Assembly: GCA_036250195.1 (NCBI GenBank)
Contig: JAVHZZ010000002.1
Span: forward strand, 368,964,624 to 369,028,623
Length of the DNA stretch: 64,000 bases
Reading direction: 5' to 3'
From: Mixophyes australis
Taxonomy: Eukaryota > Chordata > Amphibia > Anura > Limnodynastidae
A program made the position numbers and the translations under genes. Under the pieces are notes generated by a model. The model was given only the letters and a program-made list of their open reading frames with translations, was not told where the DNA came from and ran no database searches. This document shows, in pieces, positions 27,101 through 35,775 of the stretch. Each line of letters begins with the position of its first letter. The stretch's first letter is position 1.

Positions 27101-29104
27101 CTCTTTGTCTGTTTTACCCAGTTTGTTTATTAGTTTACTATGTTTGTCCCCAATTGTAAAGCGCTACAGAATATGTTGGCGCTATATAAATGATGATGAT
27201 GATGATGATGATGATGAAGAATAAGGCAGCAATAGGAATGTCTGATTTCTTTATTTACAGAAAAGTGGACAAAAGGTGAAAAAAGGTGATATGCGATAAT
27301 ATACACCCCAACTCCAAATTCTATAAGAGGCAATGCACCGCTACTACTATTAATTTGAAAGATATCTCAAGTCACTGAGGCATTATATGACAAAATAAAG
27401 GATAAGGGACACAGGCTGGGTGCTTTTAAAGTTACTTAAAACGATTAGACAGCAGTCATAGCTGAGACTATCAAAAAACATTTTCCTGGCTACTAGGCTA
27501 AAACAGGAGGTGCAGAACTTTAACTGTGCATGCAGCACCCATTTTATTCTGATAGCTGGGGCGGATGAATGATTTGGACATGAAATCTCCTTAAATAGGC
27601 CTGCTTTGTGCTGAAACAATTGTACAGAGCCCCCCCCCCTTTAAATATGTTTTAACAGACATTTGAGTAGTTATATAAAAAGGGAACACTGTATTATGCA
27701 TTACCCTTTCTTCACAATTATTTTAGTAAGATATTTTGGGACACTCATAATATTTAGGATGTTTTGATTTGCTATAATGGAGCACAGTTGGAAATAATTA
27801 TGTGTCATGGGGCGCTAAGTGGTTAGCACTTCTGCTTTACAGCACTGGGGTCATGAGTTCTTATCTGTGAGGAGTTTGTATGTCCTCCCCGTGTTTGCGT
27901 GGGTTTCCTCCCACACTCCAAAAACATACTGGTAGGTTAATTGGCTGCTAACAAATTGACCCGTGTGTGTGTGTGTGTGTGTGTTAGGGAATTTAGACTG
28001 TAAGCTCCAATGGGACAGGGACTGATGTGAGTGAGTTCTCTGTACAGCGCTGCGGAATTAGTGGCGCTTCATAAATAAATGGTGATGATGATGATGTCAT
28101 GTCACTCTCTGTGGCATGGTGCCAAAATGGAATGGAACTAGGTCTCAAAAAATCAGCAGTACAGAGGAACAACATTTAAAGCAGGCCTGTCAAAAAAGTT
28201 TTGTTTGCTTTACTACATAGAGCCATGTGTACCTTGGAGAGAGCATTTTATTCAGTGTGCTATGCTGTCACCAGATCACAACAGAAGAGTGACATGAAAT
28301 GAAAGCCAGCCCAGGAGTGAACACGGTTCAGCATGACAACTGAACTCGGACACGGATTTGGCTAGATTACATAATATCAGACCGTTTCCTCTACATGTAA
28401 TAAAGCAACAAAAAGAGAACATTAAACAGCACTAGAGGACCTGCTGCCAGGAATACCAGCTATTCTCCATTAAGTCAGATTTAGCTTTAAAAGTTATGAT
28501 TGCAAAACTTTTATCTACTATTAATGAGTTTTAAAGATTCCCGAGCTCTTCACATACCAGCCAACCTGACTTACATTTCCTGCTTTACCAAGTGCAACAT
28601 TTTACACAACAACTGCATTCTGCTCAGGTTATCACAACTGTAATAGGAGACATCTTTCCGGGTGTGTGTCAGGCTTCACCAATGATCAACACTGCCGGAA
28701 CTTATAATAGTGAGCGCTTGTCCTTTTTTAAGCCTAGTTATATCAGCATCACCCACCCTAGCTGACGGAGCCTCAGTAATATGACATGCCAGCACGAAGG
28801 GAAACATCCTTCACCGCAAAATATAAAGTTAATCTATTATCCAGCTGCTCATACCTGTAGGAGGCCCAGCTGGCTGATCTCGGAGTAAGGCAGAGAAGCC
28901 CGGTAAGTCTCGGTTGTCTTCCACCAAAGGGGTAACCCCACCACGGCGGCGACGAGTGCAATGGAGAGGGCGGCCCGCCTCCCACGGGAAGCCTCTGTGG
29001 AGCAGAAAGTGCATCACTCATTACACCATTCATTCAGGGCTTTACAACAGAACGAGATATCGGTACTCACCAACCGCAGCAGCGGCTGTCATGGGAGCCA
29101 CCAT
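13858..29104 (-). CDS. PIGS: GPI transamidase subunit PIG-S, 12 coding exons
   Basis: Subunit of the ER-membrane GPI transamidase, which swaps a C-terminal signal peptide for a GPI anchor. Exons (5' to 3'): 29104-29071, 28994-28855, 25233-25122, 20911-20822, 20246-20155, 19428-19194, 18801-18659, 17969-17855, 17594-17449, 16285-16185, 16074-15864, 14133-13858. All introns are GT-AG and the phases join to 564 codons (human about 555). The start ATG has a good context (AACAAAATGG). Residues 19-36 form an N-terminal membrane segment ending in [17 protein letters not shown]. Family landmarks: [85 protein letters not shown] and [20 protein letters not shown]. Residues 528-547 form the C-terminal membrane segment, followed by a lysine-rich tail. 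Exon 4 is the least certain in its acceptor. Introns 2 and 3 (3.6 and 4.2 kb) are filled with transposons. Confidence 0.97.
14134..15863 (-). other. PIGS: PIGS intron 11
   Basis: A 1.73 kb intron. The part near 15180-15560 (many AGGCAGGAAC/AGGCAGAAGC-like phrases) looks like a fragment of a dispersed repeat that I cannot classify. No other gene inside. Confidence 0.6.
16657..17089. mobile_element. MITE with TAAGGCTGGGTACACAC termini, in PIGS intron 9
   Basis: The left end TAAGGCTGGGTATACAC and the inverted right end TAAGGCTGGGTACACAC enclose about 430 bp without coding capacity. The sub-terminal sequence of the right end (GCAGAAAATTTCTCCCGATA, CATGCTGATTCATGTGTACA) recurs at 49318-49430. The target duplication is not clear, so the superfamily is left open. 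Confidence 0.7.
17970..18658 (-). other. PIGS: PIGS intron 7
   Basis: A 0.69 kb intron with no recognised repeat or gene. Confidence 0.7.
19429..20154 (-). other. PIGS: PIGS intron 5, with a long poly-G tract
   Basis: A 0.73 kb intron containing an uninterrupted run of 21 G on the plus strand (19628-19648), so C-rich in the PIGS transcript. No other feature seen. Confidence 0.7.
20247..20821 (-). other. PIGS: PIGS intron 4
   Basis: A 0.58 kb AT-rich intron. Nothing recognised inside. Confidence 0.65.
20912..22829 (-). other. PIGS: PIGS intron 3, part without classified repeats
   Basis: Intronic sequence between exon 4 and the CR1 fragment. It includes a (TA)n(CA)n microsatellite (21094-21164). 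The minus-strand frame at about 22194-22655 is open for 153 codons but shows no family features and is probably chance. Confidence 0.55.
21094..21164. repeat. (TA)n(CA)n microsatellite
   Basis: About 38 bp of TA followed by imperfect CACATATACACACA. Confidence 0.9.
22830..23575 (-). mobile_element. CR1-clade LINE, 3' fragment
   Basis: On the minus strand the translation gives the CR1-type C-terminus: LVRPHLEYCVQFWKPYLQKD, then [20 protein letters not shown] and [16 protein letters not shown], with stops between. The 3' end carries CTATGTTTCTATATAAATAA. It lies in PIGS intron 3 in the same sense as the gene. 5'-truncated and broken. Confidence 0.85.
23600..23790 (-). mobile_element. V-SINE-like SINE, partial copy
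   Basis: On the minus strand it holds the tRNA-like head (GTGGCACAGTGGTTAGCATT) and the central domain (TGTGTGGAGTTTGTATGTTC, TTTCCTCCCACATTCC), diverged from the other copies. The 3' tail is missing. Confidence 0.75.
24063..24257. mobile_element. hAT-like MITE (CAGGGTTTCCCA termini), in PIGS intron 3
   Basis: Long terminal inverted repeats: CAGGGTTTCCCATACCCAGT at the left, and its near reverse complement ending GGGTTTGGGAAACCCTG at the right. Probable duplication ACTTAGAC (24055-24062) versus TCTTAGAC (24258-24265). The interior TGTATTCATTACTGACTGAC is shared with 41473-41641, so the two belong to one family. Confidence 0.75.
24502..24815 (-). mobile_element. V-SINE-like SINE
   Basis: Minus-strand copy, nearly complete: head GTGGTTAGCACTTCTGCCTC, B-box-like ATGAGTTTAATTCCCG, central domain CACCGTGT-like to CTCCGGGTGCTC, and tail GGCGCTATATAAATAAGTGA. 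In PIGS intron 3, same sense as the gene. Confidence 0.85.
25380..27217 (+). mobile_element. L2-type LINE, 5'-truncated, reverse transcriptase to 3' tail
   Basis: Plus-strand non-LTR retrotransposon antisense in PIGS intron 2. It starts at [20 protein letters not shown], then [58 protein letters not shown] and the catalytic [12 protein letters not shown]. The C-terminal part includes [33 protein letters not shown] and [20 protein letters not shown]. It is interrupted by a MITE at 26166-26337 and by at least two frameshifts (about 26450-26560), so it is dead. The 3' end has GTAAGCTTGCGAGCAGGGCC and ends GGCGCTATATAAATGATGAT with a (GAT)n tail. The clade is L2/CR1-related; the exact family is not determined. 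Confidence 0.92.
26166..26337. mobile_element. MITE with ATTCAATTG termini, nested in the L2 LINE
   Basis: 172 bp with about 40-bp inverted ends: GGGGGGTATTCAATTGACGG at the left and the inverse of GGGGCATATTCAATTGACGG at the right. It is flanked by TAT on both sides (26163-26165 and 26338-26340). Removing the element plus one TAT gives a continuous LINE frame (HIDSISKS), which confirms the boundaries. Same family as 1-156. Confidence 0.92.
27218..27806 (-). other. PIGS: PIGS intron 2, part without classified repeats
   Basis: Intronic DNA between the LINE and the SINE. No exon or repeat recognised. Confidence 0.6.
27807..28096 (+). mobile_element. V-SINE-like SINE, plus strand
   Basis: Head TGGGGCGCTAAGTGGTTAGC, then CACTGGGGTCATGAGTTC, central domain CCTCCCCGTGTTTGCGTGGG, TTTCCTCCCACACTCC, a (GT)n stretch (27965-27983), and tail CAGCGCTGCGGAATTAGTGG with GATGATGATG. 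The B-box region is shortened. Antisense in PIGS intron 2. Confidence 0.88.
28097..28854 (-). other. PIGS: PIGS intron 2, 5' part
   Basis: Intronic sequence just downstream of exon 2. Nothing recognised. Confidence 0.6.
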
Positions 29105-29350
29105 TTTGTTTCCGCTTGTCAAGCCGGCTGCTTAGTGACTTACTGGGATAACAGCCAATCACAGCTCTAATCTTCTATGTCGTATCGTTTTTATGTCTCC
29201 AGAGTTTTACCTGTTGATCAGTAGAATCAGCCATTTTTATGGAGACTACGGCAAATACAAACAAACGTAATCGACGCAACTAAAATGGCGCCTTAGTGGT
29301 GTCAGCGCGGAAGAGCTCAGTGCGTTCTCTTGTAAGTTAGACTTTGCGGT
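29105..29350 (-). promoter_or_regulatory. PIGS: PIGS 5' UTR and promoter region, possibly bidirectional
   Basis: Lies directly upstream of the PIGS start. A CCAAT box is present at 29155-29159, read CCAAT on the plus strand and ATTGG on the gene strand. A YY1-like AAAATGGCGCC lies at 29282-29292, with CpG-richer sequence around it. GCGGAAAC next to the start resembles an ETS site. No TATA box seen. A GTAAGT motif at 29331-29336 on the plus strand could be a splice donor of a divergent transcript, but no coding frame supports it. Confidence 0.5.
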
Positions 29351-29630
29351 AGGAGATAGAACTGTACAACATCCCACTTGTATCAAAATACCACTGAGGA
29401 CGTACCGCGTTTTCTATTCAGCGTTATCTGCTCAGGGAAGTAGAATGATTGGCGTTTCCCCATTATATAGTAGGGCTGTGTACGTAATTATGTTAGTAAT
29501 AAATAGAAATATATAGAGATGTGAAAAATGTATAATACATAGGGTTATTGTATTTGTAAAGGGCTAAAACGGGCACATTTCACTGCCCAATATTTTAGGC
29601 CCCTGCTCTCTATGGGGCCTATTTACAGGG
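29351..29630. other. Intergenic, no gene recognised
   Basis: AT-rich unique-looking sequence upstream of PIGS. Confidence 0.55.
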
Positions 29631-29633
29631 CCG

Positions 29634-29780
29634 GATTAACCATAGGGCTAACTGGGCTACAGCCCAGGGGCCTATGGCATCCAGGGGGCCCTTGAAAGTG
29701 CTCAGCAGCAGTATTGATCGGTCGGGGGCGGGGGAATGGAGGCCCTCTTAGCACAGGGGCCTCCATTCCCTTAAGCCTAT
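29634..29780. mobile_element. Terminal fragment of a hAT-like element (CAGGGCCGGATTAACC)
   Basis: Starts with the hAT-style terminus CAGGGCCGGATTAACCATAG and continues with GGGCTACAGCCCAGGGGCCT. No matching right end is convincingly placed. The element may have been broken by the MITE at 29823. Confidence 0.5.
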
Positions 29781-29822
29781 TTAACAATATTTTTTTTCAT
29801 GAAGCCACATTTTTAAGTTTAT

Positions 29823-30062
29823 CATACTTGCCAACTCTCCCGGACTGTCCGGGAGACTCCCGCATTTCGTGTGAGTCTCCCGGACTCCCGGGAGAGTGTG
29901 GAAATCTCTCTGCTAGGAAGTGGGCAGAATTAGGTCCAAAACGCCGCGATTCACCAGGAACCGATTCATCCAAAATGACGCGATTTTCGGAGCCCTGCCC
30001 CCTGCTTGCCCACTTTTCCCGGCAGGCTCCCGGATCATACTTGCCGTAAGTTGGCAAGTATG
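29823..30062. mobile_element. hAT-type MITE, CATACTTGCCAAC family, copy 2
   Basis: CATACTTGCCAACTCTCCCG at the left; AAGTTGGCAAGTATG at the right. The flanks AAGTTTAT and AGTTTAGT share AGTTTA, consistent with a duplication altered by one indel. 240 bp, shorter than copies 1 and 3. Confidence 0.8.
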
Positions 30063-30176
30063 AGTTTAGTTAACCTTTAGTAGTAGGGCATCGTGATCTG
30101 CTGATTTTGCATTTTTTGTCAAAATCCATAGCAGTCCCCATAAATGTCTATGAGGACTGCTATGTAACAAGTAATG

Positions 30177-30250
30177 AAAAGCCATTTACACATACGGAAA
30201 TGTACGCCAGCTCAGGCTGGCGTACATTACCGTATGTGTACATTTTCTGG
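30177..30250. repeat. Imperfect hairpin, arms about 33 bp
   Basis: The left arm contains CATACGGAAATGTACGCCAG and the right arm CTGGCGTACATTACCGTATG, separated by a few bases. Probably the core of a small palindromic element. A second small hairpin (GCAGTCCCCATA...GAGGACTGC) lies just before it. Confidence 0.7.
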
Positions 30251-30419
30251 GCTGCTGAATGGGGAGATCCCTCATCTTAATCATACATGCCAACTTTTAA
30301 GGTAGGAGGGGGTGTGGTAACATTGACCGCCACAGCCATAGCCCCTCCCCACTATAAAATGCCGAAATTCAACGGCATTGAATAGGGGGTGGGGCTTAAT
30401 GACACTAAGGCAGGGACCA

Positions 30420-30500
30420 GCCACTAAGCAGTAGAGACTTGGGCACCGGCCCAAAAGACACTTTTTTCTGACCGGCCCAGGCCAGGCAGCCCGCCCCTGA
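30420..30500. mobile_element. Fragment of a hAT-like terminus (inverted CAGGGGCGGGCTG)
   Basis: Ends in GGCAGCCCGCCCCTG and contains paired GGCACCGGCCC and CCGGCCCAGGCC. It fits the right end of a hAT-like non-autonomous element. No partner end is assigned. Confidence 0.4.
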
Positions 30501-30504
30501 GATT

Positions 30505-30690
30505 GGGTGCGTTAATGGTAGTAGTATCAGTGGAAATAGCTTAAGGATTAATAAAGAGAGGTTTTCATAGAGTGTCTAAAGATTTGAAGGCTGTGGAAAA
30601 TGGGAAAGTCTTATTGGGCGTGGTAGAGAATTCCATAAGTGGGTAGCAGCACAGGAGAAGTCTTGTAGCGAGAGAAAGGTGGTTTCCAGA
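30505..30690 (-). mobile_element. L2-type LINE, C-terminal fragment
   Basis: On the minus strand it reads as the LINE C-terminus (GNHLSL, then PLMEFSTTPNKTF and STAFKSL), equivalent to [18 protein letters not shown] in the copy at 25380-27217. Short and broken. Confidence 0.65.
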
Positions 30691-30696
30691 GACAAT

Positions 30697-31370
30697 TAAA
30701 GTGAAATCCTTTAAAGCTCAGTTAGGATCAAAACATCTTATATTTGCTACACCTGTTTTGCAGTGCAATGCAGCAACTGTAGCATCCTTTTGTATTGCAA
30801 ATATTTTAATAAAGCAAGGTGGGGAAATGTTGAAGCAAGTGTTCATTGTTGCTGGGGATAGTTTATTTGATAAATTAAAGAATAAAGGTGAAATCATAAA
30901 AGCACTTAAAGACATGTTTCTATCTCATCAAACTATAACGAAATGGGTGTAGAAAATGGGTGATGATTTGCAGAACAAAGTGAAAATGGACATTGTTAAC
31001 TTTCTATTTCTCTTTGCAATTCAACAAATCCAATTATATAGTGGACACTTAATTGTGTTCATAAGACTGGTATTTCTTTATGAGTGACAAGAAGGAGTTT
31101 TTAACTATGAGACATATAAAAGGAAAACTAGAGGTGAAAACATTTCCCAGTAGTTTGTTAGTTTTGCTAAGCTTCATCTTTGGAAACTTGTGTGCAATGC
31201 TACTGATGGGGACCCAGCCATGGTTTTATGGTTTTTACAAAACACATTGTTCTTAGAGATTTTTCTGATTTTGCTACAATCAATTGTGTTATATATCAGA
31301 ATACACTGTGTGCTAAAGTCTAGAACAGGACAGACATTGCTGCCAGGATTCTCAGTTCATGCAGGGAGTT
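30697..31370 (+). mobile_element. hAT transposase relic, ZBED/GTF2IRD2-like type
   Basis: An 83-codon open stretch (30701-30952) contains AATVASFCIANILIKQGGEM, then a segment ending LSHQTITKWV, followed by a stop and KMGDDLQNKV. Further on, KLVCNATDGDPAMV (about 31172-31215) corresponds to the conserved T(T)DGAPSMVG motif of hAT transposases. The order and spacing fit hAT proteins of the SCAND3/ZBED5/GTF2IRD2 sort. Several stops; the N-terminal BED finger and the C-terminal dimerisation domain are absent. A domesticated gene is unlikely given the stops. Confidence 0.6.
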
Positions 31371-34300
31371 TATGAAGACCGCTTTTCCAAATTCAACTGG
31401 AGGAAACTGAGTGTGGAGACCTGCATTTTTATAATGATGAACACAGAAAAGGAGATTAACCGCACTAGGTAGTAATTTCATATATTCCCTTAATTACATT
31501 AAGGATATTATTGTTATCACTGCCTGAAGGGTGCAGCTAGACACATGAAATTACAAAAGATTGGAGAAAAAGAAGTGTATAATAGGGCACTCCGGGATGC
31601 AATATAATTAAAAATCTTCTACAGTTTATTGGTATGCATTAAAAATGATTCCACCTGGTTTGATTGGAAAGTAGCGAAATAGTGATTTAAAGAAAAAACT
31701 AAATGTCTATGTATAGTGCTTAACATCACATACAAAAAGTGTATTCAAATTGCAGTGTTTCACTGCACCTGTTCCACTGTCTTGTTATCATAATGCAATA
31801 AAAATTAATTTATTTGTGTCTAATTTGTTGACTCCATTCATTGGGCAAATAATTGTATAATTAATTAGTGCCCATATAGAGTAATATAATAATTTTCTAT
31901 TAATATGATATGTTTCCCAGTTATTAAGCAGAAAGAGACTCAAAAGTTTTTTGTATTATGGAGATATAGTTTGTGCCAATAGTTATGTTAATTAATATAC
32001 AACATAGTTTAGACAACTATAATCCTTAATAGGCAGCCATTAGAATCTGCTTTTGTTCCTAATAGAGTTTGTTATCATTTCTCACTAGAGTTATAGTTTT
32101 CAATCACACATGCAGATAAGTAGGTGCATTCATGGAGAAAGCATTTGATAAATCATTAATAAAAAAAAAGCATTCAATACTAGATGCTGGTGGTATTGAG
32201 TGTATTCTATGTGAAGAATACTCAGCCTGTTACTAAATGGCAATTGATGGTAGATGCTGACAAAACCATTGATAATAGAACCTATCATAGAGAAGTGAAT
32301 TGCTGGCTGCCTAAAAGGAAACTAAGCTTTGGCATTAAACTAAAATCGCGGTGTCCAAGAGACAGGTGGAAACAGCGCCAACGCGCGTTTTGCTTGGTTT
32401 CTTTCTCAAGGCAACTTTGTTTTGCTTTGAGAAAGATTCCAGGGAGGAGTCTTGGTACTTTAATTTTATCAAGTTAGTCCATTAGCTGTGTTTATGTGTG
32501 CCACGCCTGAGTGGCACATACCTCTCAAATTAGGGGAATGAGCGGCATGATATGCCCAGCTGACCCAATATTTCTGAAGGAAAAGGACGTTACCCAAAGT
32601 AAGTCTCTGTTAGGCAGGTTAGCTAACAGGAAGACAGAAGAAGCAGAATTGGCATCTAATAGAGTTGTTTCCAGTTTCCCTGGGGAAGCATCCCTAAAAG
32701 AAGAACATCACAACACACTGCAATACTAAAAAGAGAAAAAAACTTGTTTATTCATATTAATACAAATATAAACAGGCTGGTGCAGATATCCTCATCTTTA
32801 ACCCAAACTAATCCCACCCTAAACACTTGTCCCAAGCCTGTCCCACCCCATATAGCCATATAAACAATGTAATATCTGATAATCTAATAACCTAAAACCA
32901 AACATTCCCTTACAATAAATACTTAGATGTATCATATAGGTCACTCTGCTGCCAGTAGGTGTGTACTTGGTGTAATCGGTTATCAAAGCAGCTAGGTTAC
33001 ATAGTTGGTCTGTTTTCCATCCAATCACCATTTCCCGTGTAGTGGAAAAGAAGTGGAAACTGCTGTCCACAACTACTCATAGCCTTGCTGAAACAATGTG
33101 AGTAAGGGATTGCTTATGTTTCTATGTTACATTGATTAATTTGTGTTGCTGAGTTTGAGATCTCCTTCATAGGGGTGCAGTGTCTTTGCTCTGTTTCACC
33201 AACCCTCTCCCGTATTTTTTGAAAGGTCATGTCGAAATAGCAAGAGGTTGGCCTGCACCTCTCCAATCTTGTCATCCTCTTTTCAGAGTATGTAATCGTC
33301 TGAAGGACCTGCTGATTGGGCAACCCCCTGACTTTTGTAGTGGTAATCAAATGGTAGATGGGAAATCTGAGCTGAGTTACATCAAGAGCATTATTGACTG
33401 CGTATTGATGGGCGTATTGCTAAAAAATGGATGAAGCAGCAGCTGCTACATGGAGGGTTTCCCTATGATGACAAGATATGTATTGCAGGCAGAATTTAGT
33501 GATTGGCTTAACTTCCCCATTTACAACACACAAATATTCATTCCCAAGATATGCAATGGCACTTTTGAGGGTGCTTTGAAACACAGAGAGATAATCACAC
33601 TACTATATGGTTGAACTATAATAAGGCAGAATTTAACCACCAACAATTTTATTTCCCTGCAGTATCAGAGATTAGAAACAGCTATTGACCGTAATTAGAT
33701 GACCAGTAGAGCAAGTGACATTGACCCCTTTCAACAAGAAGGAGCATGAATCCAGTTTGTACATAGCAGTCCAGGACTTTTAGTCTTAGAGGTGCTCCAT
33801 AGATGAAGTATAGGAAGCTATGCCCAGGACTAGCTGTGTGATGAATATCCTTGGGGGGGCAGTGATGTGCAGTGTGTTAATATAGTACTTACTCAAGGCC
33901 CAGGACATTCTGAAAGGTTGTAGTTGTTTACCCATTAGGGTGTCTAGTCAGAACACAATAAAAAATTAGAGAGCCAAGCTCCAAGATTGGGATTTCCGAT
34001 TGCTAGGTTCCTGCCAACTGGTAAGTTACATTGATAGGGGGCTTCCTCTGCCACCAATAATGCTTGCTTAACAGGAACTGTACACAGGGGCTTCTCTCTA
34101 GCCCCTTGGCTCTGTTCAGGCCACGCCTACATTCATTGACCCTCAACCCTTTTAGATTGTTGGCAAACCTTTCAACAATGGTGGCCTCTCCGAGATGGAA
34201 TTGGTTAAGGCTCGGTGCTGTATCACAAGATCAGTAGAGTCTGCATCTGGCTGCACCCACCATCAGCATAAGCCAGAGTAAATCAACAACCTCCTGGGAC

Positions 34301-34782
34301 CACAGAGAGGAGCAGAAATCAGACCAAACTCGACCCAGATAGTAAAGAGGGAACCTTGGAACAAAATATATTCAGGTCTCACTAGCAGTAGATGTGAAGA
34401 AATGGATTTTAATGAAGAATTGTGCAAGCCAGTAAGAGCCTTTCTTTCTACTCCATGCTAAGCAATGCCACACACCCCTGGGCCTTGCAAAGCCAACTGA
34501 AGGCAAATATGGAGGAAACAGTGAGAAAGAGAGCACAAAAATAAAGAGAGGGAAATGTCTGAACTTTTACAGAATATTAATAAATTAGAAACACTACAAA
34601 AACAAAAGTAATCTCCCGTCACTCTACAGCAATATTTGAATAGGCTTTCTCAATGGTTTTTCAAAAATTGCATGTAGTTGTAGGACAATTCTCCTAAGTG
34701 AATAATGACGCTGTAGACAAGAAGGCTTGGTGCTGAGGCATCCACAAAATAAAAGTGTATTATATCCCATTGGTAGATAGAA

Positions 34783-34784
<2 letters not shown>
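31371..34784. other. Intergenic, no gene recognised
   Basis: A 3.4 kb AT-rich region with scattered short frames and no family similarity that I can defend. It contains a minus-strand copy of the GAAACGCG-type motif at 32372-32410 (CTTGAGAAAG then AAAACGCGCGTTGG), described separately. Confidence 0.5.
32372..32410 (-). repeat. Relative of the CTGATGAAG-hairpin-GAAACGCG motif
   Basis: On the minus strand CTTGAGAAAGAAACCAAGCA continues to AAACGCGCGTTGGCGC. The layout resembles 3049-3082 and 56385-56410: a TGA(G/T)(G/A)AAG-like block, a short spacer, then AAACGCG. The hammerhead core is not intact here. Confidence 0.4.
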
Positions 34785-34831
<47 letters not shown>

Positions 34832-34832
34832 T
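34785..34832. repeat. (AT)n(CA)n microsatellite
   Basis: About 30 bp of AT followed by CACACACACACA, abutting the Tc1 element. Confidence 0.95.
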
Positions 34833-34833
34833 A

Positions 34834-35775
34834 CAGCTGGTGAAATAAGTATTGAACACATCAACATTTTTCTCAGTAAATATATATTTAATGTGGCTAT
34901 TGTAATCAAATTTACTCCAAATATCAGCAACAGCCCTTGCAATCCACAAATGTAAAGAAATCGAACCACAGATGTCCATAATTTAGGTTTTGTGTAATAA
35001 TGTGAAATGACACAGGGAAAAAATATTGAACATGCCATTCTAGCAGCTTTATTTTGTTTCTCTGAAACCAATTGAGAGTGTCCTTGGCTGTGTGTTTGGG
35101 ATCATTGTCTTGCTGAAATGTAATCAGAACAGGAGTCTACCTGGGTCCCACTGATTTTTTCCAGTTCTGAGTTGATGGCACTGCTGGACATCTTCCGATT
35201 CTGAAGGGAAGTAAGCATGATGTGTCTTTCATCTGATGCACTGCCAGTTTCCTTGGCCGACCACTGTGTCTATGATCCTCAATGTTGCCTGCTTCTTTGT
35301 GCTTCTTCAAAATAGCTTGAAGAGCACATTTTGAAACCACAGTTTGCTTTGAAATCTTTGCCTGGGAGAGACCTTGCTGATGCAGTATAACTACCTAGTG
35401 TCTTGTTGCTGTACTCAGTCTTACCATGGTGTATGACCTGTGTCATGAAACTTGTCTTCCACAACCTCACCTTTGCAGCAGAGTTTAGCTGTTCCTCACC
35501 CAGTTTCAAGCCTTCTGCACAGCTGTTTCTGTTTCAATTAATGACTGTGTTTCAAACTACATATGAAAATGATTATTCATCATCACCTGTTTAGTATGAT
35601 TGGTTAATCATATACCTGACTATAATCCTCCAAAATCCCTATCTTTGTGCAAGTGTACCTAGAAGAATTGATGGTGTTTTGAAGGCAAAGGGTGATCACA
35701 CCAAATATTGATTTGATTTGAAAGCATTCTTACTTTGCAGCATTTTTCCACACCTGCCTAAGACTTTTGCACAGT
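34834..35775 (-). mobile_element. Tc1/mariner relic, internally deleted and possibly chimeric
   Basis: The left edge CAGCTGGTGAAATAAGTATT is a Tc1-type inverted terminus. The right edge, read inward, is CTGTGCAAAAGTCTTAGGCA, a different Tc1-type terminus. On the minus strand the transposase N-terminus is readable across a frameshift (LPGKDFK/SQAKISKQ, then KCALQAILKKHKEAGNIEDH and RHSGRPRKLAV, the helix-turn-helix and GRPR motif). [20 protein letters not shown] follows, the region of the second catalytic Asp. Sequence between these blocks is missing. Not functional. Confidence 0.85.
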
